DNA of 64,000 nt from Streptomyces stelliscabiei (GCF_014873495.1 NZ_JADBGF010000001.1:5766001-5830000), one strand, 5' to 3'; counted from the stretch's first letter, positions 37,183 to 46,207 are shown. Notes: generated by a model not told the origin, from the sequence alone. Numbers and translations: made by a program.

Positions 37183-38277
37183 GTGGCGGGAGCCATCACC
37201 GACGACAGGCCGTCCGCCGCCGAGGGGCGGCAGGGCAGGCCGTTGATCGTCACCGAGGACGTGGAACTGCTGGACGACCTGTTGCGCCTGTGCGCGGCGG
37301 CGGGCGCCCGGCCGGAGGTCCACCACGGGGTGCCCGAGGGCCGCGGCCGGTGGGAGACGGCACCGCTCGTGCTCGTCGGGGACGACGCGGCACGGCGGCT
37401 GCGCGGGGCCGCGCGCAGACGAGGAGTGGTTCTCGTCGGCAAGGACCAGGACGACTCCGGGGTCTGGCAACGCGCCGTGGAGATCGGCGCCGACCACGTC
37501 CTGATCCTGCCCGACGGCGAGCAGTGGCTCGTCGACCGCATCGCCGACGTGGCGGAGGGCGTCGGCAGGCCCGCGCTCACCGTCGGCGTGATCGGCGGCC
37601 GGGGCGGTGCCGGCGCGTCCACGCTGGCCTGCGCTCTCGCCGTCACCTCGGCGCGGCAGGGCACCCGCACGCTCCTCGTGGACGCCGATCCGCTGGGCGG
37701 CGGCCTGGACGTGCTGCTCGGCGGTGAGAGCGCCGACGGACTGCGCTGGCCCGCCTTCGCCGCCTCGCGCGGCCGGGTCGGTGGCGGAGCCCTGGAGGAG
37801 TCGCTGCCCGAACTGCACTCCCTGCGCGTGTTGAGCTGGGATCGCGGCGACGCCGTCGCCGTCCCGCCCCAGGCCGTACGGGCGGTCCTCGCCGCGGCCA
37901 GGCGGCGCGGCGGAGCGGTCGTCGTCGACCTGCCGCGCCGCATCGACGAGGGCGTCGCCGAGACCCTCGCCCAGCTCGACCTGGCCCTCCTGGTCGTCCC
38001 CGCCGAACTGCGCGCCGTCGCCGCCGCCTCGCGCGTGGCCTCCGCCTTCGGCATGGTGCTGCGGGACCTCCGCGTCGCGGTCCGCGGGCCGTACGCCCCC
38101 GGCCTCGGCGACCACGAGGTGGCCCGCCTGCTGGGGCTTCCGCTCGCGGGCGAGGTACCCACCGAGGCCGGGCTGCCGGACGGCGCCAAACCGCCGGGAG
38201 GCACCCCGCGCGGACCGCTCGCGCGGTTCTGCGAGGGCTTCTGGGAGCGGGTCGCGGTCAGGGGTGAGGCGGCGTGA
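37183..38277 (+). CDS. ssd: Septum-site determining protein Ssd / TadZ-CpaE-like ATPase
   Basis: The 364-aa protein starts at GTG 37183 after GAAGGGGG. An N-terminal receiver-like region (about 1-120; RPLIVTEDVELLDDLLRLCA) precedes a MinD/ParA-like ATPase domain. That domain begins VGVIGGRGGAGASTLACALA, where the usual Walker A Lys-Thr is replaced by Ala-Ser, and continues LLVDADPLGGGLDVLLGGE. This matches actinobacterial Ssd (Rv3660c) and TadZ/CpaE proteins that position Tad pilus machinery or affect septation. It is the first gene of the Tad locus. ATP hydrolysis is doubtful because of the altered P-loop. Confidence 0.88.
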   Translation: MAGAITDDRPSAAEGRQGRPLIVTEDVELLDDLLRLCAAAGARPEVHHGVPEGRGRWETAPLVLVGDDAARRLRGAARRRGVVLVGKDQDDSGVWQRAVEIGADHVLILPDGEQWLVDRIADVAEGVGRPALTVGVIGGRGGAGASTLACALAVTSARQGTRTLLVDADPLGGGLDVLLGGESADGLRWPAFAASRGRVGGGALEESLPELHSLRVLSWDRGDAVAVPPQAVRAVLAAARRRGGAVVVDLPRRIDEGVAETLAQLDLALLVVPAELRAVAAASRVASAFGMVLRDLRVAVRGPYAPGLGDHEVARLLGLPLAGEVPTEAGLPDGAKPPGGTPRGPLARFCEGFWERVAVRGEAA

Positions 38278-38377
38278 CACGGATGCCTGAACACGCGCCG
38301 GGGCGGCCACCGCCGGGCGGCGGAGACCCGCTGGTGGCCGGGACGCGGCCGTGGCTGTCGATCGGGGGTGTGGGCGT

Positions 38378-39592
38378 ATGAGCGGGATGCCCGACGAGGG
38401 CCTGCTGGACGGAGTGCGTCAGTGGCTCGTCGAGAGCGGTGCCGAGCCGACGCCCGCGCGGGTCGCGCAGGCGCTGCGGGAGCGGGGGCGGGTGCTCGGG
38501 GACGCCGAGGTGCTCGGAGCGGCCGAGCGGCTGCGGTCGGAGCTGGTGGGGAGCGGCCCGCTGGAACCGCTGCTCGCCGACGCCTCGGTCACCGATGTGC
38601 TGGTGTCCGCGCCGGACCGGGTGTGGGTGGACCGGGGCGGCGGGCTCGAACTGACCGGGATCTCCTTCCCGGACGCGGCCGCCGTACGACGTCTCGCGCA
38701 GCGCCTGGCGGCCGTCGCCGGACGGCGGCTGGACGACGCCCGACCGTGGGTGGACGCCCGGCTCCCGGACGGCACCCGGCTCCACGCGGTGCTCCCACCG
38801 GTGGCCGTCGGCTCCACCTGCCTGTCCCTGCGCGTCGTACGGCCCCGCGCCTTCACCCTCGCCGAGCTGGCGACGGCGGGCACGGTGCCACCCGGCGGCG
38901 ACCGCGTCCTGAGTGCGCTGATCCGCTCCCGGTTGTCGTACGTCATCAGCGGCGGGACCGGGACCGGCAAGACCACGCTCCTGAGCGCGTTGCTCGGGCT
39001 GGTCGACCCCGGCGAGCGGATCGTGCTGGCCGAGGACTCGGCGGAGCTGCGGCCCGACCATCCGCACGTGGTGCGGCTGGAGGGCAGACCGGCCAACCAG
39101 GAGGGCGTGGGCCTGGTCGAACTGCAGGACCTCGTGCGTCAGGCGCTGCGGATGCGCCCGGACCGGCTGGTGGTCGGCGAGGTGCGCGGAGCCGAGGTGG
39201 TGGCCCTGCTGGCCGCGCTCAACACCGGCCACGAGGGCGGGTGCGGGACGGTCCACGCCAATGCCGCGGGCCAGGTACCGGCCCGGCTGGAGGCACTCGG
39301 TACGGCCGCCGGGCTCGACCGGGCGGCGCTGCACAGCCAGGTGGCGGCCGCGCTGTCGGTGGTCCTGCACCTCGTACGGGACCGGGACGGGCGACGGCGG
39401 ATCGCGGAGGTGCATGTGCTGGAGAGGGACGCGTCGGGGCTGGTGGTGACCGTGCCGGCGCTCCGCTGGGGCGAGGAGGCGTTCGTGTACGAGCGGGGCT
39501 GGGAGCGGCTGCGGGGGCTGCTCCGGGACGGGCTGCGGGGCGGCGCGGACCCGGACGGGGTGGACGGACCGGAGAGGAGCGGGCGGTGGTGA
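38378..39592 (+). CDS. tadA: TadA/CpaF-type secretion ATPase
   Basis: The 404-aa secretion NTPase has an N-terminal helical domain (GSGPLEPLLADASVTDVLVS), Walker A ISGGTGTGKTTLLSALLGL near 195, an Asp box LAEDSAEL, Walker B RPDRLVVGEVRGAE, and the His box NTGHEGGCGTVHANA. It powers assembly of Tad/Flp-type pili at the inner membrane. A 32-codon reading frame (38283-38381) fills the space after ssd and overlaps this ATG (ATGA), which may aid translational coupling. The downstream TadB-like gene overlaps by GTGA. Confidence 0.93.
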   Translation: MSGMPDEGLLDGVRQWLVESGAEPTPARVAQALRERGRVLGDAEVLGAAERLRSELVGSGPLEPLLADASVTDVLVSAPDRVWVDRGGGLELTGISFPDAAAVRRLAQRLAAVAGRRLDDARPWVDARLPDGTRLHAVLPPVAVGSTCLSLRVVRPRAFTLAELATAGTVPPGGDRVLSALIRSRLSYVISGGTGTGKTTLLSALLGLVDPGERIVLAEDSAELRPDHPHVVRLEGRPANQEGVGLVELQDLVRQALRMRPDRLVVGEVRGAEVVALLAALNTGHEGGCGTVHANAAGQVPARLEALGTAAGLDRAALHSQVAAALSVVLHLVRDRDGRRRIAEVHVLERDASGLVVTVPALRWGEEAFVYERGWERLRGLLRDGLRGGADPDGVDGPERSGRW

Positions 39593-40446
39593 CGGGGGTC
39601 GGGGAGATGTCGGTCGGGGTGGTGGCCGTCGCCTGTGCTGGGGCGGCGGGCTGGATGTCGGGTGAAGAGGGTGGCGCCGGGGTCCGGCGGGCGCGGTTGC
39701 TGCTGGCGGGAGGCGGGCCGGTGGGGCCGCCGCCCTGGGCACGGGCGATCGGCCGGGTGCGGCGGCTGGGGGCCGAGTGGTGGGCCCCGGTGGCCGGACT
39801 GGCGATCGCTGTTCTGGGGGCCTCGGTACTGCCGGTCCTCGCGGGGGCCGCCGCTGTGCCGTTGCTGCGGCGGGTGCGCCGGGTGGCGGAGGAGAGCCGG
39901 GCCCGGCAGCGGCGGGGCGATGCGGTGGTCGCGCTGTGCTCGGCGGTCGCCGGTGAGGTGCGGGCCGGGCGGCAGCCGGGTGAGGCGTTGGCGCGGGCCG
40001 CGCGGGACTCCGCAGGGCTGGGGGACGCCGAAGCGGTGGTGCTGGCGGCGGCACGGTTCGGCGGCGACGTACCGGGGGCCCTGGCGGACGCCGCACGGCA
40101 GCCGGGGGCCGACGGGCTGCTGGGACTCGCCGCGTGCTGGCGGGTGGCCGTCGACCGGGGCGCGGGCCTCGCCGCCGGGCTCGACCGGCTGGAGGGCGCC
40201 CTGCGCGCCGAGCGGGACCAGCGGGCCGACCTGCGCGCCCAGTTGGCCGGCGCCCGCTCGACGGCGGTGATGCTCGCCGGGCTGCCGGTCCTGGGCCTTC
40301 TGCTGGGGACCGCGCTCGGCGCCGATCCTCTGCGCGTGGTGCTGCACAGCACGGCAGGGCTGGGCTGTCTGCTCGTCGGCGGGGTGCTGGAGGGCGCGGG
40401 GCTGTGGTGGGCGCTGCGGATCGTGCGGGGAGCTGAGGCGGCGTGA
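39589..40446 (+). CDS. TadB-like type II secretion system F membrane protein
   Basis: The 285-aa product starts at GTG 39589, overlapping the tadA stop, with GGAGAGGAG upstream. It has hydrophobic segments near the N-terminus, around 60-85 and in pairs at the C-terminus (VMLAGLPVLGLLLGTALG). The T2SSF cytoplasmic domain lies between (AVVALCSAVAGEVRAGRQPG, then DAARQPGADGLLGLAACW). It forms the platform on which TadA acts. The tadC-like gene follows with a GTGA overlap. Confidence 0.85.
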   Translation: MTGVGEMSVGVVAVACAGAAGWMSGEEGGAGVRRARLLLAGGGPVGPPPWARAIGRVRRLGAEWWAPVAGLAIAVLGASVLPVLAGAAAVPLLRRVRRVAEESRARQRRGDAVVALCSAVAGEVRAGRQPGEALARAARDSAGLGDAEAVVLAAARFGGDVPGALADAARQPGADGLLGLAACWRVAVDRGAGLAAGLDRLEGALRAERDQRADLRAQLAGARSTAVMLAGLPVLGLLLGTALGADPLRVVLHSTAGLGCLLVGGVLEGAGLWWALRIVRGAEAA

Positions 40447-41234
40447 GCGGCGAGGGCGTCCACAGGCTGGGGATGGCCGTCTGTGCGATCGGGGGGCTGT
40501 GGTGGCTGGCTCGGTCGCTCGACACCGCACGGCGTGAACGCAGGCTGCGCGCCCGGCTGGCCGCGGTGCTCACCCTCGCCGCCGGGCCGTCCCGGCGGAG
40601 CCGCGTGCGCCGGGGCGCCGTACGGCGGTGGCTCCCGGTCGCCGGAGCCGTCTGCGCCGGATGGGTGCTCGTCGGTGGAGTCCTCGGGCTGGTCCTCGGT
40701 CCGGCCGCAGGAGTCGGGGCGTGGCTGTGGCTGCGGAGGGAACGGCGCGCGGGCGGCGACGTGGCGGACGCGTACGACGCGGCGGAGGCCTCTCGTCAAC
40801 TGCCGCTCGCCGCCGACCTGCTGGCCGCCTGCATCACCGCCGGAGCCAGCCCTGTGAAGGCCGCGCAGGCGGTGGGGGAGGCCCTCGGCGGACCGGTGGG
40901 CGAGCGGTTGGCCAGAGGTGCGGCACAGGCACGGCTCGGGGGTGAGCCGGCCGAGGCGTGGCGTGCGTTGGCGTCCCTGCCGGGCGCCGGAGCACTGGCG
41001 AGGCTGCTGGAACGCGCCGACGAGTCCGGCGTACCGGCGGCTGCCCCTGTGGCCCGTCTGGCCGCCGAGGCCCGCGCCGATCGGGGCCGCTCGGCGACGG
41101 AGCGGGCTCGCCGGGCAGCCGTGATGGTCACCGCGCCGGTGGGGCTGTGCTTTCTGCCGGCCTTCATCACCGTGGGCGTGCTGCCGGTCGTCATCGGGCT
41201 CGCGGACGGGTTGTTGGGAGGGGGTGGGCCATGA
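40443..41234 (+). CDS. TadC-like type II secretion system F membrane protein
   Basis: The 263-aa product starts at GTG 40443 in a GTGA overlap. It has membrane segments near 65-98 and 230-255 and a T2SSF helix-rich region: LPLAADLLAACITAGASPVK, AWRALASLPGAGALARLLER. It is the second platform protein of the Tad machine. Pairing with the TadB-like protein as a heterodimeric platform is standard for the family. A gap of 166 bases follows before the pilin gene, with short GCGGC[C/A]ATCA repeats at about 41310-41370. Confidence 0.84.
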   Translation: MSGEGVHRLGMAVCAIGGLWWLARSLDTARRERRLRARLAAVLTLAAGPSRRSRVRRGAVRRWLPVAGAVCAGWVLVGGVLGLVLGPAAGVGAWLWLRRERRAGGDVADAYDAAEASRQLPLAADLLAACITAGASPVKAAQAVGEALGGPVGERLARGAAQARLGGEPAEAWRALASLPGAGALARLLERADESGVPAAAPVARLAAEARADRGRSATERARRAAVMVTAPVGLCFLPAFITVGVLPVVIGLADGLLGGGGP

Positions 41235-41400
41235 CGGGGCGGGCGTGAGGAGACGGCTTCGTGTGAGCGGTGACCGGTGTCGGCCGCCGCATCGGAAGTG
41301 ACAGCGATCAGCGGCCGTCAGCAGCATCAGCGGCCATCAACAGCATTAGCGGCAATCAGCGGCCATCAGGTCAAGGGAACAGAGCCTCACGGGGGTTGAG

Positions 41401-41661
41401 ATGGACAAGTCGATCAAGTCGTGCGGGTCGGGCAAGTCGGTGAAGGAGGTAGCGGAAAAGGGCTGCGCCAAGCTGGTGGGTGCCGTGATGTGCCGAGTGC
41501 GGGCGGCGCGACGGGACGCGGGGATGGTGACCTCCGAATACGCAGTCGGGATCATCGCTGCGGTGGCCTTCGCGGCGGTGCTCTACAAGGTCGTGACCAG
41601 CGGGCAGGTCCAGGAGGAACTGCAGCAGATCGTCGGGCGGGCCCTCAATGGCGGCGCGTGA
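41401..41661 (+). CDS. Flp-type pilin-like protein (DUF4244)
   Basis: The 86-aa protein has a 41-residue basic leader and then DAGMVTSEYAVGIIAAVAFA. This fits the type IVb prepilin rule: cleavage after Gly, with Glu at mature position 5 and Tyr at 6. The mature pilin would be 45 residues with a single hydrophobic helix. It would be the main subunit of the pilus built by the preceding ATPase and platform proteins. The next gene overlaps it by 14 bases. Rv3656c is the mycobacterial counterpart. Confidence 0.87.
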   Translation: MDKSIKSCGSGKSVKEVAEKGCAKLVGAVMCRVRAARRDAGMVTSEYAVGIIAAVAFAAVLYKVVTSGQVQEELQQIVGRALNGGA

Positions 41662-42079
41662 GCGGCGTGGACCACGGCGGGGCGGATCGCGGCGCCGAGG
41701 CGGGGCGCCGGGCGGCGACGGTGGGTTCGTGACGGCCGAGGCGGCCATGGTCCTGCCGGGGATGCTGCTGGTCGCGACGGCGCTCGTGTGGGGACTGTTC
41801 GCCGCCTGCGCGCAGATCCAGGTCGTGGACGCCGCCCGGGCCGGTGCCCGGGCGGCGGCCCGGCAGGACCCGTCGGCCACGGTCGTGGCGACGGCCCGGA
41901 ACACGGCGCCGGACGGGGCGGAGGTGACCGTGAGCAGGAAGGGCGACTTCGTGCGTGTCGTCGTCTCGGCCCCGGCGCCGGGGCCGGACGGACTGGGCCT
42001 CGATCTGAGCCACGCGGCCGTGGCCCTGGCGGAGGAGACGGTGGGGGCGGCCACGGCGGAGGGGGTGGAGGCCGGGTGA
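41648..42079 (+). CDS. TadE-like pseudopilin
   Basis: The 143-aa protein has a basic leader, then GGFVTAEAAMVLPGMLLVAT, a prepilin-like site with Glu at mature position 5. One hydrophobic helix is followed by AGARAAARQD and a beta-rich periplasmic part. This is the TadE family pattern. It overlaps both neighbours and is co-translated with the pilin. It likely acts as a minor pilin or assembly factor. Confidence 0.87.
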   Translation: MAARERRGPRRGGSRRRGGAPGGDGGFVTAEAAMVLPGMLLVATALVWGLFAACAQIQVVDAARAGARAAARQDPSATVVATARNTAPDGAEVTVSRKGDFVRVVVSAPAPGPDGLGLDLSHAAVALAEETVGAATAEGVEAG

Positions 42080-42567
42080 GCGCGGACTTGTGGCCCGTCT
42101 GGTCCGGTCGGCGGCCGCGAGCAGCCAGGTCGGCCCGCTCGGCCCGCTCGGCGCGGTCGGCCGGGTCAGCCCGCTCGGCGCACTCGGTCCGCTCCGCGCA
42201 CTCGGTCCACTCGGCCAGTTCGGACAGGGGCTCCGCGACCGTCTGGGCCGTCGGTGCGATCGTCGCGCTGTGCGCCGTGTTCGGTGGCGTACTCGCCCTG
42301 GGGCAGGCCGTCGTGATCCGGCATCAGGCTGCCGCGGCGGCCGACCTCGCGGCCTTGGCGGCCGCCGACCACTGGATGAAGGGTGACGAGGGGGCCTGTG
42401 CGACGGCGGAATGGGTGGTGAGGGCTCAGGGCGGCAGACTCGTGCGCTGCGAGGTCGAGGGAGAGATCTCCGACGTCACAGCGGCATCGGACATAGGACC
42501 ACTCACCGCCGAGGTCAGGGCGCGGGCGGGTCCACCCGGCCCACCCGGCTCACCAGCCCCGGGATAG
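42076..42567 (+). CDS. TadG/TadE-like secreted protein (Rv3654c type)
   Basis: The 163-aa product starts at GTG 42076 overlapping the TadE stop. The N-terminus contains a repetitive Ala-Arg-Ser-Ala tract (about residues 16-46) encoded by short DNA repeats at 42118-42218. DRGSATVWAVGAIVALCAVF then begins the hydrophobic helix. The Glu expected at mature position 5 is replaced by Trp, so processing as a prepilin is uncertain. QAAAAADLAALAAADHW is typical of TadG-like proteins encoded next to a helicase gene. Function in pilus assembly is inferred. Confidence 0.82.
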   Translation: MSADLWPVWSGRRPRAARSARSARSARSAGSARSAHSVRSAHSVHSASSDRGSATVWAVGAIVALCAVFGGVLALGQAVVIRHQAAAAADLAALAAADHWMKGDEGACATAEWVVRAQGGRLVRCEVEGEISDVTAASDIGPLTAEVRARAGPPGPPGSPAPG

Positions 42568-42698
42568 GGCTGGAGAGCCGCTGAGAGCCGCACAGGTTCG
42601 CCGCGAAGGGCGCCCGGGAACCGTGCGATCAGCGCTCGGTACCCGCCGACGGGACCCGCCCACCGGTACCCGCCCGGTCGCCGACGTGCCCCTGTTCC

Positions 42699-45173
42699 TC
42701 AAGGCGCCCGGCTCTCCGGTGGAGCGTCGGGTGCTGCGCGGAGCAGTTCGGTCAGCAGCCGTACGGCGCCCCGTTTGTGCAACGGGTCGTTGCCGTTGCC
42801 GCACTTGGGGGACTGGATGCAGGACGGGCAGCCGGCGTCGCACTCGCAGGAGGCGATGGCCTGGCGGGTGGCGGTGAGCCAGGCACGCGCGGTGTGGAAG
42901 GCGCGCTCGGCGAAGCCCGCGCCTCCCGGGTGGCCGTCGTAGACGAAGACGGTCGGGAGCAGGGTGTCCGGGTGCAGCGGGACCGAGACGCCGCCGATGT
43001 CCCAGCGGTCGCAGGTCGCGAAGAGGGGCAGCATGCCGATCGAGGCGTGTTCGGCGGCGTGCAGGGCGCCGCCGAGGATCTCGGGATCGATCCGGGCCGC
43101 GTCCAGCTGGTCCTCGGTGACGGTCCACCAGACCGCGCGGGTGCGCAGCGTACGGGGAGGGAGGTCGAGTTTGGACTCGCCGAGCACCTCGCCGGTGATG
43201 AGGCGGCGACGGAGGAAGGAGACGACCTGGTTGGTGACTTCGACGGAGCCGAAGCACAACCGGCCCTCTCCCCAGGGGATCTCGGTGTCGGTCTCCAGGA
43301 CGGAGATGGAGGTGGTGTCGCGGGCGACGGTCGAATAGGGCGGGTCGGCCTGCTGGACGAGGGCGACGGAGTCGTCCAGGTCCAGTTCGCGCACCAGGTA
43401 GGTGCGGCCCTGGTGCAGGTGGACCGCGCCTTCGTGGACGGTGGTGTGGGCGGCGCCCGCGTCGACCGTGCCGAGGAGCCGGCCGGTGCCGGTCTCGACG
43501 ATCTGGACGGGGCGGCCGCCCTGGCCCCGGATGTCGGTCAGGTCGGCGGCCCGCTCGCGGCGGGTCCAGTGCCAGGCCTTGGCGCGGCGGCGCAGTAGCT
43601 TCGCGGCCTCCAGTTGCGGCAGCAGTTCCTCGCAGGCGGGTCCGAACAGGGGGAGGTCCTCGTCCGTGAGGGGCAGTTCCGCGGCGGCGGCGCAGAGGTG
43701 GGGGGCGAGGACGTACGGGTTGTCGGGGTCGAGGACGGTCGATTCCACCGGTCGGTCGAACAGGGCCTCGGGGTGGTGGACCAGGAAGGTGTCCAGGGGG
43801 TCGTCGCGGGCGACGAGGACGGCGAGGGCGCCCTGGCCGGAGCGTCCGGCGCGGCCGGCCTGTTGCCAGAGGGAGGCGCGGGTGCCGGGGTAGCCGGCGA
43901 TGAGGACGGCGTCCAGGCCGGAGATGTCGATGCCGAGTTCGAGGGCGGAGGTGGCGGCGAGGCCGAGGAGTTCGCCGGAGTGAAGGGCGCGTTCCAGGGC
44001 GCGGCGCTCCTCGGGGAGGTAGCCGCCTCGGTAGGCGGCGACGCGCCGGGCGAGGGAGCGGTCGACCTCCCTCAGACGTTCCTGGGCGATCACCGAGATC
44101 AGCTCCGCGCCGCGCCGGGAGCGTACGAACGCGACCGAGCGCACGCCCTGCACGACCAGGTCGGTCAGCAGGTCCGCCGTCTCCGCGGTCGCCGTGCGCC
44201 GTACCGGCGCGCCCTTCTCGCCGTGGAGTTCGGTGAGCGGGGGCTCCCAGAGGGCGAACACCAGTTCACCGCGGGGCGAGGCGTCGTCCGCGACCTCGGT
44301 GACCGGGACACTGGTGAGGCGGCGGGCAGCGACCGAGGGTTCGGCGGCGGTGGCGGAGGCCAGCAGGAAGACGGGTTCGGCGCCGTAGCGGGCGCACAGG
44401 CGGCGCAGGCGGCGCAGCACGTGGGCGACGTGGGAGCCGAAGACGCCGCGGTAGGTGTGGCACTCGTCGATGACCACGTACTTGAGAGCGCGCAGGAAGG
44501 AGGACCAGCGGGGGTGGGAGGGGAGGATGCCGCGGTGCAGCATGTCGGGGTTGGTGAGGACGTAGTTGGCGTACTGGCGCACCCATTCGCGTTCCTCGAC
44601 GGGGGTGTCGCCGTCGTACACGGCCGGGCGCACGGCGTTTCCCAGAGGTTGTGAAAATTCCTTCACAGAACGTCGCTGATCTGCCGCGAGAGCCTTGGTG
44701 GGGGCCAGATAGAGCGCGGTCGCCCCGCGCCCGTTGGGGGCTTCGGAGCCGTCCAGAAGGCGCGAGAGGACCGGGACGAGGTAGGCCAGCGACTTGCCGG
44801 AGGCGGTGCCGGTGGCGACGACGACCGATTCGCCGTCCAGCGCGTGCTCGGCGACGCGTGCCTGGTGGACCCAGGGGTGTTCGATTCCCGCGGCCTGTAG
44901 GGCGGCGAGTACTTCCGGTCGGATCCGGTCGGGCCAGACTGCATGGCGGCCCGCACGTGGGGGCACATGCTCCGTATGAGTGATGCGCGAAGCCCGGCTC
45001 GGCCCCGAGGCGAGCCGGTCCAGGACCGTGCCCGGCGAGGGGCTGGAAGCGGTGTCCGTCGGGGATCGATCGGATCGGTGATTCTTGGCCATCGGCATCG
45101 AGTGTGTCACCGGCGTGACGGACAATGGAGCCAAGGCGTCGTGCACGCCTGCCGGTAAGTGATTGAATGCCAT
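42699..45173 (-). CDS. Superfamily 2 helicase with DUF1998-type cysteine cluster (MrfA/Rv3649-like)
   Basis: The 824-aa helicase has VVATGTASGKSLAYLVP (motif I), VVIDECHTYRGVFGSHV (motif II, DECH rather than DEAH), LLASATAAEP (III), and helicase C motifs GLAATSALELGIDISGLDAV and QQAGRAGRSGQGALAVL. The C-terminal DUF1998-like domain has four clustered cysteines in CECDAGCPSCIQSPKCGNGN, a likely metal site. The family includes MrfA (YprA), a mitomycin-type DNA repair helicase, so a DNA repair role is likely. The start may be ATG 45173 or ATG 45098. It converges with the Tad locus and diverges from bldG. Confidence 0.9.
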   Translation of the reverse strand: MAFNHLPAGVHDALAPLSVTPVTHSMPMAKNHRSDRSPTDTASSPSPGTVLDRLASGPSRASRITHTEHVPPRAGRHAVWPDRIRPEVLAALQAAGIEHPWVHQARVAEHALDGESVVVATGTASGKSLAYLVPVLSRLLDGSEAPNGRGATALYLAPTKALAADQRRSVKEFSQPLGNAVRPAVYDGDTPVEEREWVRQYANYVLTNPDMLHRGILPSHPRWSSFLRALKYVVIDECHTYRGVFGSHVAHVLRRLRRLCARYGAEPVFLLASATAAEPSVAARRLTSVPVTEVADDASPRGELVFALWEPPLTELHGEKGAPVRRTATAETADLLTDLVVQGVRSVAFVRSRRGAELISVIAQERLREVDRSLARRVAAYRGGYLPEERRALERALHSGELLGLAATSALELGIDISGLDAVLIAGYPGTRASLWQQAGRAGRSGQGALAVLVARDDPLDTFLVHHPEALFDRPVESTVLDPDNPYVLAPHLCAAAAELPLTDEDLPLFGPACEELLPQLEAAKLLRRRAKAWHWTRRERAADLTDIRGQGGRPVQIVETGTGRLLGTVDAGAAHTTVHEGAVHLHQGRTYLVRELDLDDSVALVQQADPPYSTVARDTTSISVLETDTEIPWGEGRLCFGSVEVTNQVVSFLRRRLITGEVLGESKLDLPPRTLRTRAVWWTVTEDQLDAARIDPEILGGALHAAEHASIGMLPLFATCDRWDIGGVSVPLHPDTLLPTVFVYDGHPGGAGFAERAFHTARAWLTATRQAIASCECDAGCPSCIQSPKCGNGNDPLHKRGAVRLLTELLRAAPDAPPESRAP

Positions 45174-45256
45174 CGCGGCTGGCGAACCGTCCCGGGGGCT
45201 TTCAAGCCGAGGTGTCCCGAGGGGCGAACGCTCGATAGCAAGGTGCTGGAGGATCC

Positions 45257-45598
45257 GTGGACCTGTCCCTGTCGACCCGTACTGTCGGCGATCGTACGGT
45301 CGTCGAGGTCGGTGGCGAAATCGACGTTTATACCGCGCCCAAGCTGCGTGAGCAGCTGGTCGAGCTGGTCAACGACGGGAGTTTCCACCTCGTCGTCGAC
45401 ATGGAGGGCGTCGACTTCCTCGACTCCACCGGGCTCGGCGTGCTGGTGGGCGGCCTGAAGCGCGTACGGGCCCATGAGGGCTCGCTGCGCCTGGTGTGCA
45501 ACCAGGAGCGGATTTTGAAGATCTTCCGCATCACCGGTCTGACCAAGGTGTTCCCGATTCACACCTCGGTCGACGAAGCGGTGGCGGCCACCGACTGA
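45257..45598 (+). CDS. bldG: Anti-sigma-factor antagonist BldG
   Basis: The 113-aa STAS-domain protein has the phosphorylation site in FLDSTGLGVL, with Ser57 as in S. coelicolor BldG. The start is GTG with GGAGG at ideal spacing. BldG controls aerial growth and antibiotic production by binding anti-sigma factors when unphosphorylated. The next gene encodes a histidine-kinase-like anti-sigma factor on the same strand 107 bases on, matching the known bldG pair. The length and ends fit closely what I remember of SCO3549. Confidence 0.96.
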   Translation: MDLSLSTRTVGDRTVVEVGGEIDVYTAPKLREQLVELVNDGSFHLVVDMEGVDFLDSTGLGVLVGGLKRVRAHEGSLRLVCNQERILKIFRITGLTKVFPIHTSVDEAVAATD

Positions 45599-45705
45599 TC
45601 GCGCCCGCCCGGGCCCGGTGCCCGGAACGGCAAGAGACAAGTGAGGGGGACCGGGCCCATGGGCCCGGCCCTCCGACCGCACGCCCGTAGTTCCGAGGGG
45701 GATGC

Positions 45706-46140
45706 ATGGCCACCGTTGAACTCCGCTTCAGCGCGCTGCCCGAGCACGTCCGGACCGCCCGACTGGTGGCGGCAGCGGTGGCGCGCAGGGCCGGAGTGGA
45801 CGAGGCCGTCCTCGACGAGGTCAGGCTGGCCGTCGGCGAGGCGTGCACCCGTGCCGTGGGACTGCATCAGAGCAGCGGTATCTCGGCGCCGGTGCAGGTG
45901 TCGCTGATCGAGGAGGAGAAGCAGTTCTCCATCGAGGTCGGCGACGAGGCGCCGCACGCCGTGCCCGGTGACAAGTCGTCGGGTGCAGGTGGTGACGTGG
46001 ACGCCGACATCGAGGAGGACGACATGGGCCTCGCGGTGATCAGCGGCCTCGTCGACGACGTCGAGGTCTCGGCCGGGGAGCACGGCGGACTGATCCGCAT
46101 GACCTGGCCGACGACACTGTCGGTCGCCGTCCTGCCCTGA
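45706..46140 (+). CDS. RsbW-like anti-sigma factor paired with bldG
   Basis: The 144-aa protein has a GHKL ATPase-like fold with N-box LDEVRLAVGEACTRAVGLHQ and a late GLAVISGLVDDVEVSAGEHG. This is the SpoIIAB/RsbW-type serine kinase/anti-sigma pattern. It would bind a sigma factor or phosphorylate BldG at Ser57. The ATG follows CGAGGGGG. A strong T-tailed terminator follows 31 bases after the stop, so bldG and this gene form a two-gene unit (SCO3549-SCO3548 in S. coelicolor, from memory). Confidence 0.88.
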   Translation: MATVELRFSALPEHVRTARLVAAAVARRAGVDEAVLDEVRLAVGEACTRAVGLHQSSGISAPVQVSLIEEEKQFSIEVGDEAPHAVPGDKSSGAGGDVDADIEEDDMGLAVISGLVDDVEVSAGEHGGLIRMTWPTTLSVAVLP

Positions 46141-46170
46141 CAGTCCGGTCTTCTCAACTTCAAGTAGTAC

Positions 46171-46207
46171 CGCGAAGGGCCCTGCTGAGCAGGGCCCTTC
46201 GCGTTTT
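46171..46207 (+). terminator. Rho-independent terminator after the bldG operon
   Basis: Perfect 14-bp arms (46171-46184 and 46190-46203) around a 5-base loop, followed directly by TTTT. Confidence 0.9.
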
